From Allacma fusca (taxonomy: Eukaryota; Arthropoda; Collembola; Symphypleona; Sminthuridae), in assembly GCA_947179485.1 (NCBI GenBank), contig OX359250.1, forward strand, positions 42,850,600 through 42,914,599: a stretch of DNA of 64,000 nt. The letters are read 5' to 3'. The notes beneath the pieces were generated by a model, which was not told the DNA's origin, made no database searches, and saw only the letters and a program-made list of their open reading frames with translations. A program made the translations under genes and the position numbers. Below are positions 52,273 through 62,403 of the stretch, piece by piece (the first letter of the stretch is position 1; every line of letters starts with the position of its first letter).

Positions 52273-55200
52273 ATGTGCCCATATATTATGTGTTACTTTG
52301 ATGATGTCTCCATTGACGCATTAATTGATACAGGAGCTTCTCATAATTTAATACAAAAGAATCACATCCCCTCCAGTGCAGTCATCACTCCTTGCCCACA
52401 AAGATTTGTTATCACAGCAGATAAAGCTCGCATTCCTACGTCCCATATAGCTTCTCTAACGTTCCAACTAGATAACTTCTTTTACACAACAGAGGCCCAT
52501 GTCCTTGAAACGCTCACTCCTCCACTCATTCTTGGCTGTAAGTTTATTACACAATTTGACTTTCATATACATTTGAACTCGAACTCCCTATACAACTCTC
52601 ACGTATGTCATTACTTTCGTAAGCATGCATACTCAGCCACTTGCTCATCCGAGTGCGGCTGTTCCTCTCCCGTCAAAACATTATTTACTATACAACTTCC
52701 CCCTCGACACCAAATGTATGTACCTACAACTCCACTACACACGTCTCACACAACATTTTTCAACCCTCATCCACTCATCGAAAAACAATACAAAGTAATC
52801 TTTCCTCCCGTCATCAACCCAGCGAAAAATGTTTTGCTAGCCACAAACATTTCCACAAATACCCAGATTATTCCCGCTGACACTCTTTTAGGTCATGCTC
52901 AACGCTACGATTTTACCCAAAGCTTAAACACAGCTCCGGTAATTCCTCAAAATCCAACCCCTTTTACTTCTGAACAAATACAATCCTTAAATATTAATCC
53001 CAAATTAAGGCAAGATGAACGCGCCTCGATCCTTAGTCTCCTTAATAAATATTCATATTTATTTGCATGGACACTTATGGATCTTCAAGTTTGTACCCTG
53101 CCTCCCATGCGAATTACGTTAAACTCTGACACCCCGGTTCAGGTAAAACCCTACCGCCTGAGCACCACAGAGCGTGAGATTTTAAAGCAAGAATTAGATA
53201 AATTAATTCAAGCAGGTATAATTGTTCCCTGCGAAAACTCCAATTACTCCACCCCTGTATTTTTAGTCCGCCAAAAATTAGGTAAATGGCGACTCGTCTG
53301 TGATTTTCAAAAACTGAATAAAATCACAGTAGACGAAATTTTCCCTCTCCCAAGGATTGATGATTTGCTTTTTCAGTTACGAAATGCTGCGTATTTTTCC
53401 CCCTTAGATTTATTTAGCGGTTATTACCAAGCCCTCATCCACCCGGATGATCAACATTTAACTGCTATTGTCACTGAATTCGGACTATATATGTACCTAC
53501 GTGTATGTTTTGGTCTGAAAAATGCCCCCGCCTACTTTCAAAGGCTAGCTGCTCGTACTCTCGGCACTTTAAGATACTCACACGCTGTATCTTACATTGA
53601 TGACATTATACCCTATAGCAAAGATTTTCCCTCTCACCTGATCGCCATAGAACTTGTATTTCAACGCTTAGCTAAAGTTAATTTTCGCATGAACCCCAAA
53701 AAGTGTTTCTTTGGTATGCAAGAACACGTCGTCTTTGGATTCTTTTTGTCTCAAAAAGGTTTATCCACTGAATCAGCAAAAGTAGCTGCAATCATGCAAC
53801 AGCCCAAACCTAATAATTTAGAAACTCTCCGTAAATTTTTAGGCACTATAGGTTATTATCGCAGATTTATTTGGAACTTTGCTCAAATAGCTGCCCCTCT
53901 TCAAGGATTATTGAAAAAACATTCCCTATATCATTGGAGCCCTGACTGTGATAAGGCATTTTTGACACTCAAAAATGCGCTATGCACAGCGCCAGTACTC
54001 AGACATTACGATCCCACACTCCCATGTATTTTATATACGGACGCAAGTAATCTAGCCATAGCCGGCATTTTACATCAACAATTTGAGGATGGTGAACACC
54101 CAATTTATTTTATTTCCAGAGCTTTGACTCCAGCTGAGAAAAATTGGGGTGCTACAGAAAAAGAATGTTTAGCTGTAGTCTTTGCCACACGAAAGCTTCG
54201 AGAATTTTTATATCTCAAACCTTTCATAATTGTTACTGATCATCATGCCTTATGTTATTTAAAATGCCAACGTAACCCCACCGCCAGACTCACGCGAATG
54301 GCTGTTATTTTAGAACAATTTCGCTACATAATTAGGTATAAGAAAGGTACCCTCCATAGAAACGTAGATGGCGTCTCACGATGCCCCTACGCTCTTTCCA
54401 CTACAAAAGACACGGAAGATGATCTTACAATTCCAGGTCTTTCAGCACAATCTTCCTCATCCAGCCCCACTCCACTCCCCGCAATACCTCTCATTAATCC
54501 TGCTGATTTAAAGCACGCCCAAGCTATTGATCATACTTTAAATAAATTATTGCAGAAAAAGCGCTCCAAGTTAATTCCCAATGATGATGGTATTTATTTT
54601 ATTCAATTTAATCCCCGCAACCCTAAACTTTTGGTCATCCCTAAAGCTATGATTCCCATTGTATTACAACACGCTCACAATCATCCCCTTGGAGGTCATT
54701 TAAATTTTCAACGGACTTTGGCCCGTCTCCGTCCATTTTATTGGTGGAGATCTATTACCTCAGACACATTTAAGCACTGTACTCATTGCCCCGAATGCCA
54801 AAGTCGCCAGCACCTTACTAAGTTACGTATGGACAGTCTGAAAAACATCCCCATAAAAATTCCAGCGAGCACATATGCTATGGATTTATTAGGCCCCTTT
54901 CGTGAAACTCCAAGAGGCAATAAATATGTACTCGTCCTCACAGATTTATTTACCAAATGGGTACATACTTCCCTCCTTCCAACCAGAGAAGCTGCTCACA
55001 TAGCCATGCATTTGGAATCTTTTATTTTAACCTTTCCAGGCATGTCTATATTAATTTCCGACGGAGCTGCGGAGTTCAAATCTGCAACTCTACAAGATTT
55101 ATTAAAACGGTTTAATATTACACATAATGTAAGTATGCCCTTTCACCCCCGTTCCCACGGAATTGTAGAGAGGTTAAATCAAACTCTCGCAATTATGCTC

Positions 55201-56064
55201 AGCAAATTCGTCTCGGACAATCAGTTAGATTGGGACATATTTGTACCGTATGTAATTGCTGCATATAATACTTCCGAGCATTCAGTTACAAAAATTTCCC
55301 CTTTTCAAGCATTTTTCGGTAGAGCTCCTCCAGCCCCTCTACTCAACTCAATTCCCAATACCCTTTTACAAATGACTCAGCTCAGCGCTTCTCAGGTCAA
55401 AATTATGCATCAAAGAATATCCCAATTAATTAAAAAGGCTCAATTACAGGCCAAAGAACGATTTGATGCTATGTATCAACCCTTAGAGTTTAAAGTTGGT
55501 TCCCACGTTCGATTTTATCTCCCTCAGCGAAAAATAGGTTTGTCTGACAAACTTCTTTGTCGTTGGGTTGGACCCTATACTATTACATATATTGATAAGA
55601 ATAATAATGCTGACTTAGTTTTAACCTTTCCCTCTACTAAGCTTCGACCTAGTATTAAATGTCACCTCTCCCAACTCAAGCTCATAAAAATTGATTTGGG
55701 GGATGGCATTATTCATCCCGAGTATGTATATACTACGGAAGACCAGCATGAATTTGATGCTTGGTTGACACAATTTCCCTCCGACACCCCAAACTCCGAT
55801 TCCTCTCTCCCTTCTCCCATCCGTAAACCTTCTACACGTCCTTCACGCAAAATGAAACTACAACCGTCCACTTCTTCTGAAGACAGTCCAGTTAAGCGTT
55901 TGACTTCTCCTCCTCCAAACTTCTCACCACAAACTTTTGGTTATCACTCCTCAAAGTTGAAATCAATTCTCAAAACACCCCAACCAGTTGATACCGATAT
56001 TACACTTCGACGCTCCGCCCGTTTACGAAATAAAGCAAAGAAAGTTACATTTTCCCATGTCTGA
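52273..56064 (+). CDS. Gypsy pol polyprotein
   Basis: 1,263 codons from the first in-frame ATG; the frame is open further upstream over the gag end, so a -1 frameshift fusion is likely. Protease active site LIDTGASHNL at residues about 17-26. Reverse transcriptase with YIDDI near 441. RNase H with LYTDAS near 587. Integrase zinc region from HAHNHPLGGH (about 800) to CTHCPEC (about 837-843), catalytic Asp in AMDLLG (about 869), Asp in ISDGAAEF (about 930) and Glu in GIVERLN (about 964). A GPY-type region (VGPYTITY) lies near 1100, with no chromodomain. Ser/Pro-rich end. All catalytic residues are present and the frame is intact, so the enzyme set looks functional. Confidence 0.95.
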   Translation: MCPYIMCYFDDVSIDALIDTGASHNLIQKNHIPSSAVITPCPQRFVITADKARIPTSHIASLTFQLDNFFYTTEAHVLETLTPPLILGCKFITQFDFHIHLNSNSLYNSHVCHYFRKHAYSATCSSECGCSSPVKTLFTIQLPPRHQMYVPTTPLHTSHTTFFNPHPLIEKQYKVIFPPVINPAKNVLLATNISTNTQIIPADTLLGHAQRYDFTQSLNTAPVIPQNPTPFTSEQIQSLNINPKLRQDERASILSLLNKYSYLFAWTLMDLQVCTLPPMRITLNSDTPVQVKPYRLSTTEREILKQELDKLIQAGIIVPCENSNYSTPVFLVRQKLGKWRLVCDFQKLNKITVDEIFPLPRIDDLLFQLRNAAYFSPLDLFSGYYQALIHPDDQHLTAIVTEFGLYMYLRVCFGLKNAPAYFQRLAARTLGTLRYSHAVSYIDDIIPYSKDFPSHLIAIELVFQRLAKVNFRMNPKKCFFGMQEHVVFGFFLSQKGLSTESAKVAAIMQQPKPNNLETLRKFLGTIGYYRRFIWNFAQIAAPLQGLLKKHSLYHWSPDCDKAFLTLKNALCTAPVLRHYDPTLPCILYTDASNLAIAGILHQQFEDGEHPIYFISRALTPAEKNWGATEKECLAVVFATRKLREFLYLKPFIIVTDHHALCYLKCQRNPTARLTRMAVILEQFRYIIRYKKGTLHRNVDGVSRCPYALSTTKDTEDDLTIPGLSAQSSSSSPTPLPAIPLINPADLKHAQAIDHTLNKLLQKKRSKLIPNDDGIYFIQFNPRNPKLLVIPKAMIPIVLQHAHNHPLGGHLNFQRTLARLRPFYWWRSITSDTFKHCTHCPECQSRQHLTKLRMDSLKNIPIKIPASTYAMDLLGPFRETPRGNKYVLVLTDLFTKWVHTSLLPTREAAHIAMHLESFILTFPGMSILISDGAAEFKSATLQDLLKRFNITHNVSMPFHPRSHGIVERLNQTLAIMLSKFVSDNQLDWDIFVPYVIAAYNTSEHSVTKISPFQAFFGRAPPAPLLNSIPNTLLQMTQLSASQVKIMHQRISQLIKKAQLQAKERFDAMYQPLEFKVGSHVRFYLPQRKIGLSDKLLCRWVGPYTITYIDKNNNADLVLTFPSTKLRPSIKCHLSQLKLIKIDLGDGIIHPEYVYTTEDQHEFDAWLTQFPSDTPNSDSSLPSPIRKPSTRPSRKMKLQPSTSSEDSPVKRLTSPPPNFSPQTFGYHSSKLKSILKTPQPVDTDITLRRSARLRNKAKKVTFSHV

Positions 56065-56069
56065 CCAAA

Positions 56070-57983
56070 ATGACCAGCAACAATCCCCAGTCCCCGCCTG
56101 TGTACCCTTATGTACCAGGCATTGTCCAATACCCGACAACTCTGGGTATCAATCCTGCCATCCGTCTCTCCGACAACCCGTGGACGGAACTGATCAAAGT
56201 TTATCTCCCCGGCACCCCGGACACGCTCATCTGTTGCCCAGTGTCAATCTGCACAGTTCAGATATTTCCATATCAATTTGCCGACGCGTCTGGGAACGAA
56301 CTACATTGTTACGACTCCTCAATTCCTATTCTCAAGAGGACCTTCCGCCATGTTGCTGTCGGGATTGTATTACCCGACCAAATTCCCTCCCTCTTGGACC
56401 AATTGAGCGCGACATATTTCCAAGCCACAGTGAAACAATCTCAGATGTGGAACGAGTTTCTTCTTCAATTACGCGACGCCCCACCGAATTACGTCTCAGC
56501 GACGCCCGTTATTTCAATCGATCCGCAAATTCGGTTCGAACAACTCTCCCGGGCATGGTTGGAATCAGCCAACACTTGTGCCATCCAAACACGTCGGTCC
56601 AATTGGGTCAAGAAACACGGGCCCCGTCAAGGCCCAACTCTGACATTGCCTCAACAACTGTTGACAACTGCTCCTCCGGACCCCGTTCTCAACCCACTCG
56701 CTCAACCGCCTCAACAAGGCCCTGTACATATACATTCACTTCCGAAAGTGACTACACCGGAAGTGACAACGACAGTTTGCCAAACTCGCCCTCTCCCAAC
56801 TCTGACTCCCGGCCCCCCCGCCAACGACTCATATGATGACTGGTATGACGCCTGTCAAGCCGCCGCAGCAATGGACTCCGATGACTGGGACGGTGATCGA
56901 CCTCAGACCCCAACCGATGATGGAATCAATACAACTCACTCCTCTCCAACACCCTCAACGAATCTACCCGGAACTAGTCCTCAACGAACAAGGGGAATTC
57001 GTGGAAGCCCCGTCAACTTTTCAACCTTAATAATTATGATTTTTCTTTTTATTTTCGCCTGTGAAAGTGCTCCACTCGGTATTTGGGGAAGCCTCCCCAA
57101 CCTCTCCAAGATCACAGGTGCCGGAACCAAACTCAACATGGCCCGGACCAATTCAATGCACAAAATGGTACCACTTCAACGGTCAGTTAGTATCCAATCC
57201 TTACCTTCCATGGCTCAAAACGGTAACAAAAATTTTAATCTTCCTATGCAGGCTGCACCTGCCAAGAAAAATAATGCTATCAAAGTTATGGCCGCTGGAG
57301 CTTCTCTTATGGTAGCCCCACCAATTATAAGTAAAATCTTGGATTTTATTCCCTCTCGCTCCAACACCTTCCCGGAAATTCCTAAACCTGCCCAAGAAAC
57401 TCTTCCTCCTCCTCCGCCAACTCCTTCCCCACTCGAAAAACGACTTTTAATAAATTCACCCATTACGATTGACGATTATAACGATGATACTTTAAAACCA
57501 TTCAAAGATGTTAATAATTATGATGCTAACATAACACAGATGTTAGAAGAATGGAAATCCATTCATAATTCTTTTCTCTCTTTACAGAATAAGAACGATG
57601 AGCCCGGCCAGACAGTTACTCTCACTACCACCCTCTCTCCGCCTGTACATGCAAAACAAACGGCCCCCGAGCCCATTCCTCCCGTTCTTCCGGTTCCAAA
57701 AATGGAAATTGGCGTTGGCGAGGGAGATTCCCAAGTTCTTCTCCGTATTTTTACATTGTCAAGTACGGCTCTGTCAACCATTATTGGTTTTGGTTTAATT
57801 ATATATGGTTTATATTGTTATTACCGGTATCGTCAGCGGAACCATCAGAACTCCCGAATCTCTCATGCCCTACCCAGCGCCTACTTCATCAATAATCCCC
57901 GCCCCCACAACAATGACCCGTACCCACCCATCGTGGCCCTCAACAATTTATCCAACCAGCTGTCTGCCCGGACTCAAGCCTAG
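56070..57983 (+). CDS. Gypsy third ORF, membrane (env-like) protein
   Basis: 637 codons starting 6 bases after the pol stop. Residues 1-200 are globular-looking, with Trp, Tyr and paired Cys. A Pro/Thr-rich region follows, then a hydrophobic segment at about 316-335 (FSTLIIMIFLFIFACESA) that looks like an internal signal or anchor, a second half with Pro-rich stretches, and a second strong hydrophobic segment at about 559-583 followed by a basic tail (YYRYRQRNH). Position after pol and two membrane segments fit an envelope-like gene, but no known fusion-protein motif is recognised and there is no N-terminal signal peptide. The frame is intact. An overlapping frame covers its first third. Confidence 0.7.
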   Translation: MTSNNPQSPPVYPYVPGIVQYPTTLGINPAIRLSDNPWTELIKVYLPGTPDTLICCPVSICTVQIFPYQFADASGNELHCYDSSIPILKRTFRHVAVGIVLPDQIPSLLDQLSATYFQATVKQSQMWNEFLLQLRDAPPNYVSATPVISIDPQIRFEQLSRAWLESANTCAIQTRRSNWVKKHGPRQGPTLTLPQQLLTTAPPDPVLNPLAQPPQQGPVHIHSLPKVTTPEVTTTVCQTRPLPTLTPGPPANDSYDDWYDACQAAAAMDSDDWDGDRPQTPTDDGINTTHSSPTPSTNLPGTSPQRTRGIRGSPVNFSTLIIMIFLFIFACESAPLGIWGSLPNLSKITGAGTKLNMARTNSMHKMVPLQRSVSIQSLPSMAQNGNKNFNLPMQAAPAKKNNAIKVMAAGASLMVAPPIISKILDFIPSRSNTFPEIPKPAQETLPPPPPTPSPLEKRLLINSPITIDDYNDDTLKPFKDVNNYDANITQMLEEWKSIHNSFLSLQNKNDEPGQTVTLTTTLSPPVHAKQTAPEPIPPVLPVPKMEIGVGEGDSQVLLRIFTLSSTALSTIIGFGLIIYGLYCYYRYRQRNHQNSRISHALPSAYFINNPRPHNNDPYPPIVALNNLSNQLSARTQA

Positions 57984-58245
57984 TTTTAAGTTGCCCTTGA
58001 TTTTATAACGATAGGAAGTACTAATACAATATTGATTTTACACCTGTTATCACCTTCGCCTTAAATGATTACAGTATGTGTACTAGCTTGTAAAGAAAAA
58101 CACAAAAATAATTTTTTTTGAACTATCTCTTCTTTATTCTACCTATCTTTTGTTCACACATACATACCAATTGTACTAACACCATACGAATTTTAGATAC
58201 AAATTATTAAATTTTGGGGACAAAATTTTCCCCGACCGACCGGGA

Positions 58246-58764
58246 TGTTAGGTATGTATATAGAAATTACATAAACTAGTTAAGTCTCACATGAATAATT
58301 AATTGAGTTATGAAATACACAACCATAGTTTAAGTCAGTTCAAAGTTACTTTAACACTTATTGTAAAGGTGCAAGGTAAGCACTTCCCATCGGCTAAAGC
58401 CGACGAGTGTCAACGTCCCGTTACATCCATCATGACGTAACGTCTAGACTTAAGATTGTAAAAATAGGCTCAAGTAGCCACTTGTTAAGTTTAAGATTCT
58501 TCCAGACTCTTCAGTGAATAACTGAGAGTCATTCCAGTAACACCTATTTTTAGTTGTTAATCTTCATTTCCCTTTCCTTTTGATTTCGATTATTAAATAA
58601 AAGTAATTAGTCTTCGGATTAATAGAAAATCACTTTCAATCGTTTATTCATAATCATTCCTTCCATCAGCACGATTCACAATTATTTACAATTTCCTGAC
58701 AATTACATAAGTAAATAATCTAGAAGTTAGGATTTCATGGTGTAACCATAACCTACCCTTTACA
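58246..58764 (+). repeat. Gypsy 3' LTR
   Basis: Identical to the 5' LTR over all 519 bases. The bases before it (58212-58245) include TTTTGGGGACAAAATTTTCC and end GGGA; only a short purine stretch adjoins the LTR, so the polypurine tract is not clear. The stretch 57984-58211 between the third ORF and this region is non-coding. Confidence 0.95.
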
Positions 58765-58768
58765 ATAT

Positions 58769-59693
58769 TATTGTGGAGGAAACATGGACGTAGACTAAGT
58801 GCTGACTCCAGCCTAAAAATCGCCGATCATGTTTGAAAACCTACAGGACTTTTAATAAATATATACAAAATACAAATATACATGTGTACTTCTGTATTTA
58901 TATACATATGCCTTCATTTAATAACTACATCTCCTTCAAAAACAATAGGCTTCTTACTTTTTCCATAAGCTACCCCTGCAAAACATTTCAGTTGCCTGAT
59001 GTCATTTGTTGAGCAGATATCGAATGGACAACAGACAGACAAGCCAAACAGACACCACGATATCCACAATATAGGGACTTCCAGTTTTGCTTCCCCTTAA
59101 AAATAGTGTGTACAAAATGATCGTGTCCAAAGATACAGTCATCTCTCTCTATAACGACAACCCAACATCAGCTTGAAATCTAGTGTCGTCCACAGTCGTT
59201 CTCTCCATAACGACTCTGTCTACAGCAATATTTCCCCTGTTACGTCACACTGATATAATGCCACATGATACATGTGAAATCATACAGCTATAGCTGGCAC
59301 GTCCCTTATTTATAACGACACAAAAGTTAATACCGATGGGATGTTATGATAGAGAGCAGACTGTATAGAGAAAGTCTGGTTATAGGGTTACGCTTTCGCA
59401 CTTGTATACATACAGTTGACAAAGTATCGGTGTAACATAATACAGGGGAAATGTTCATTCTGTGAGAACCGCTACTGGGAGAATTCACAGCCTGATTGAA
59501 AAAGGTGTTTTTATTTTGGAAATGAACTTGTGTCCCCATCACAGTATTCCATGTTAAAAGAGATCCTAAATGATATTTGTTTCTTACGATAAATCCGTTT
59601 GCATTTAATGCAGCCTTGGAATTATTGTTACCATCATATCATAAAGAAGTTGATTCCGAGATTTCGTGATCCTGTTCCTGTTCTGCATGTATT
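58769..59693. other. Intron sequence without recognisable features
   Basis: Unique-looking, AT-rich sequence with several short open frames that look random. No splice-site pairs, repeats or RNA gene are supported. Confidence 0.4.
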
Positions 59694-59701
59694 GCTAGTA
59701 T

Positions 59702-60370
59702 TAAGGCTTCCATCCGATCGGATGATCCGCGGATATCCGAAATCGGATATCCGAAATTTCGGATCGGATACACTACTTATCCGATCCGAACACAATCCGA
59801 TCGGATCGGATACGTACCCCTTATCCGGTCATCGGATTCGGATCGGATCGGATTTGGAAACGACTTTATCCGATCGGTTCGGATCACAAGTAATAAATAT
59901 CGGATAATCCGACGGATATCCGAAAATCAAATTTTTAGCGCGTTCGAGCGACCAATAAGAACGAAATGTACAGCAAAAATTTGTCCAACGAGTAACTGTG
60001 CCGCTTTTTACTTGTTTTCTCATTAATTCCGTGCTTCTTTACAGCTGTGTTTGTAATATTTTTATTCAGTTTGTAATGTATGCAAAAATGATTAATATTT
60101 TGATGTAGTGACGCTTTTTTTAGTGAAAATTCCTGATATTTTTGTCCATTATCATCCAATGGTATCAATTCGGATAATTTCGGATATCCGCGGATCGGAT
60201 CGGATAGCAGCACTTATCCGATCCGAAAATTTCGGATCGGATACGGATGAATACAATTTTTATCCGATCCGTAACGGTCGGATCGGATAATAAGAAAATT
60301 TATCCGAAAATTTCGGTTCGGATCGGATTCGGATCGGATATTCGATTTATCCGGTCGGATGGAAGCCTTA
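59702..60370. mobile_element. hAT-type MITE, family E
   Basis: Termini TAAGGCTTCCATCCGA and, inverted, TCGGATGGAAGCCTTA. Perfect 8-bp duplications GCTAGTAT at 59694-59701 and 60371-60378. Both ends are made of overlapping TCCGATCGGATA-type palindromic motifs around an AT-rich centre (59940-60150). 669 bp, no coding capacity. It lies in the intron of the minus-strand gene. Confidence 0.9.
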
Positions 60371-60657
60371 GCTAGTATAATGTAGAGCAAAAAATAATTA
60401 CTGATTAAAAACTGTGTCAGAAAAAAAATTAGAAAAATAATACACGGTAACAAATCATATTTTGGTTGACATCCATCCAGTTTTTTTTGTTAGTTTTAAA
60501 ATGTTGGGAGATTTTAAGGCACCTACTCATACGCATTGTCAGTAATGCTTTTTACCCAATAGTAAATACAATTTCCAAACACAGCGAACTCTCACTTTAT
60601 CCCTTAGCTCTACATCCCACCTTCCACTTATTGACAGGAATTTTGAATGCAACTTAC

Positions 60658-60750
60658 AACCACCGCAGAGGGCGTGATTGGAGTACCGATTGCCATAGAA
60701 ACGAAATTCAAGGTGGTTACTCGCATGTATCATGGCACACTCGGGGAAGT
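60658..60750 (-). CDS. Host gene middle exon, 3' part after the MITE
   Basis: Codes for the segment after the MITE insertion (DFPECAMIHASNHLEFRFYG, then NRYSNHALCGG) and ends at the donor GGTT|GTAAGT. It is in the same frame as 62029-62403 once the element is left out. The exon ends one base into a codon, matching the phase of the acceptor before the b561 exon. Several Cys residues suggest an extracellular part. The domain family is not recognised. Confidence 0.65.
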
Positions 60751-60758
60751 CCGTTCGG

Positions 60759-62028
60759 CAGAGGTGACCATTCAATTTTCCACTACACTCACTACTCTAA
60801 AACCTTATTGAGGGTAAATGCCACTAGTTACCACTACACTACCACACAAGAATGATCTTTGACAAATACTCTATTAATACTGTATTTTATCGATAATCAA
60901 GACTACCACTACACTACTTTCCAGTAGAGTTTTACTTTGAGAGAGCACCTTTACACTACTCTACCACTACTCCCCGAAAGCTAAAAACTAGCGTTACTCT
61001 ACACTACAACTATCACACTACTCTACGCAGTAAAAAAGCCACACTATACAATGTACTACCTGTTCACTGAATAGCCGTGCAATTTAATCTCAGCCTAAAA
61101 TCATATAATTTTAATATAAGCCTAAAAAGGCTCCTAATTTCTAAATATATGCTATAAATATGATTCCTAGCGAAAAAATCCCGTTTCATCGTATGCAAAC
61201 ACAGTTTATCCTCTGTCGATGAAGCTAGACGTTTATCCTAAATTAGAGGCGTGCAGGACCGATCTTTACAAGTATCAATTGTAGGTTCGGCATTTTGAAA
61301 AACTAGTTTATTGTTTTAGAAAACATTCACATGTGTGTATAACTCAAGTACATACATGAGAACGAGAACCACTGACTATACCTTATAAAAATGTTACAAG
61401 TTGACACAAGAAATAATTACAATTGTCAATGGAGTGTCCGTTGCCATTATATGTACGGAATCTGCCATAATCTGGATTTGGCTTGAATTTCAGAACTGTT
61501 AATTAACGGAGGATTAAAGCACTAATAAATAGAGATCAATACTAAGATTTTGCTTTTGCAAGTTCGACTGCTGCTTAAAATGATCACAAAGTAAAATGTG
61601 CAATGCTCCAATACAAATACAAGATGTTACTACATATATCCATCCAGGCAATCGCGCAATAATACTTCGAGTATTGAAACTCGGTGTAACGGTGTAGTGT
61701 ATAGAAAGTTATGAAAAGACATAATCACACGTTCCATGTTTAAGTATAGCGCTTACTCGGGTAGCACTACTTTTATGGGACTTTGAGTATGCATGTAAAC
61801 TACTTCTAAACTACATCCAAACTATCGTCGGTTCCACTATTCTACACTACATTTTAGGAGCAATATGTGAACGGGCACTAGTAGTTACTACTATTTACTT
61901 GCCTGCTCATGTCTCCTTCGTCCTACACTACCAATAAATATTATTTTATTTCATTTTCAACAACTACTCTACTTTTTGCCACTATTCCACTACCACTACT
62001 AAAAAGTAGAGTAGTGTGGCCATCTCTG
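60759..62028. mobile_element. hAT-type MITE, family F, inserted in an exon
   Basis: Ends CAGAGGTGACCA and, inverted, TGGCCATCTCTG. Perfect 8-bp duplications CCGTTCGG at 60751-60758 and 62029-62036. 1,270 bp. Its outer parts are filled with CACTACTCTAC-type motifs (60780-61060 and 61760-62010), and the centre is unrelated AT-rich sequence. Element plus one duplication is 1,278 bases, a multiple of three, but stops inside it end the host frame shortly after entry. Confidence 0.9.
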
Positions 62029-62403
62029 CCGTTCGGTAGTTTAACTTCATCGACGAAACACCCGTCCTGTTTTTAAGGACGAAGGCGACTGATTGGATAG
62101 GTGCTGGATCTGCTACAAAGTAGCAAGGGGATAAATGTTCTTTTGGCATATTCCCGTTGTTAATTGTTTCTTTCAGCCCAGCCCTAAATCGGGTAGACAG
62201 AAACTCCCCCGGTATGTAATTTACATCGTAGACCGGGACGAACGGCTGAATAATCATAACATCAAGAGGAGTCCCAAAAGTGATGTCGATATGCAACCAA
62301 CCTAGTAGTACGTTCTCCTCACCCTGGTCAAGGTCCATGTCCGTGGAGTTATATGTAATATAATGCGGGGTCCATTTACCATTGCTGTCGAAAAGAAAGC
62401 AAC
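62029..62403 (-). CDS. Host gene middle exon, 5' part, disrupted by the MITE
   Basis: The exon begins after the acceptor CTTCTTAATTGCAG (AG at 62405-62404) in phase 1. It encodes about 125 residues (CFLFDSNGKWTPHYITYNST .. PIQSVAFVLKNRTGVSSM) with N-glycosylation sequons (NST, NRT) and no membrane segment, so probably an extracellular or lumenal domain. The MITE of 60759-62028 interrupts it at ..KLNYRT. Without the element the exon is 468 bases, phase 1 at both ends, the symmetrical type common in secreted modular proteins. With the element present the protein would be cut short unless the insertion is spliced out or is limited to one haplotype. No family recognised. Confidence 0.7.

Larger units (their letters stand above)
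49620..58764 (+). mobile_element. Ty3/gypsy LTR retrotransposon with third ORF, 9,145 bp
   Basis: Two 519-bp LTRs that are identical by eye, TG..CA ends, and a 4-bp target duplication. Internal order: gag, pol (protease, reverse transcriptase, RNase H, integrase), then an extra ORF with two hydrophobic segments. This is the layout of env-bearing gypsy elements. Identical LTRs show a very recent insertion. It lies in a host intron, antisense to the host gene. Confidence 0.95.
48484..60657 (-). other. Intron of the b561-like gene (12 kb) with nested elements
   Basis: It runs from the donor GGTT|GTAAGT (G at 60657) to the acceptor at 48484. The exon phases on both sides agree (phase 1), so a join keeps the frame open. 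The intron contains the gypsy element (49620-58764) and a MITE (59702-60370). The remaining parts, 48500-49619 and 58769-59693, show nothing recognisable. That the exons belong to one gene is inference from phase, strand and order. Confidence 0.5.

Noticed and set aside
51666-52301. 211-codon ORF overlapping gag
   Set aside because: Ile/Thr-rich shadow of the Asn/Gly-rich gag C-terminus in another frame.
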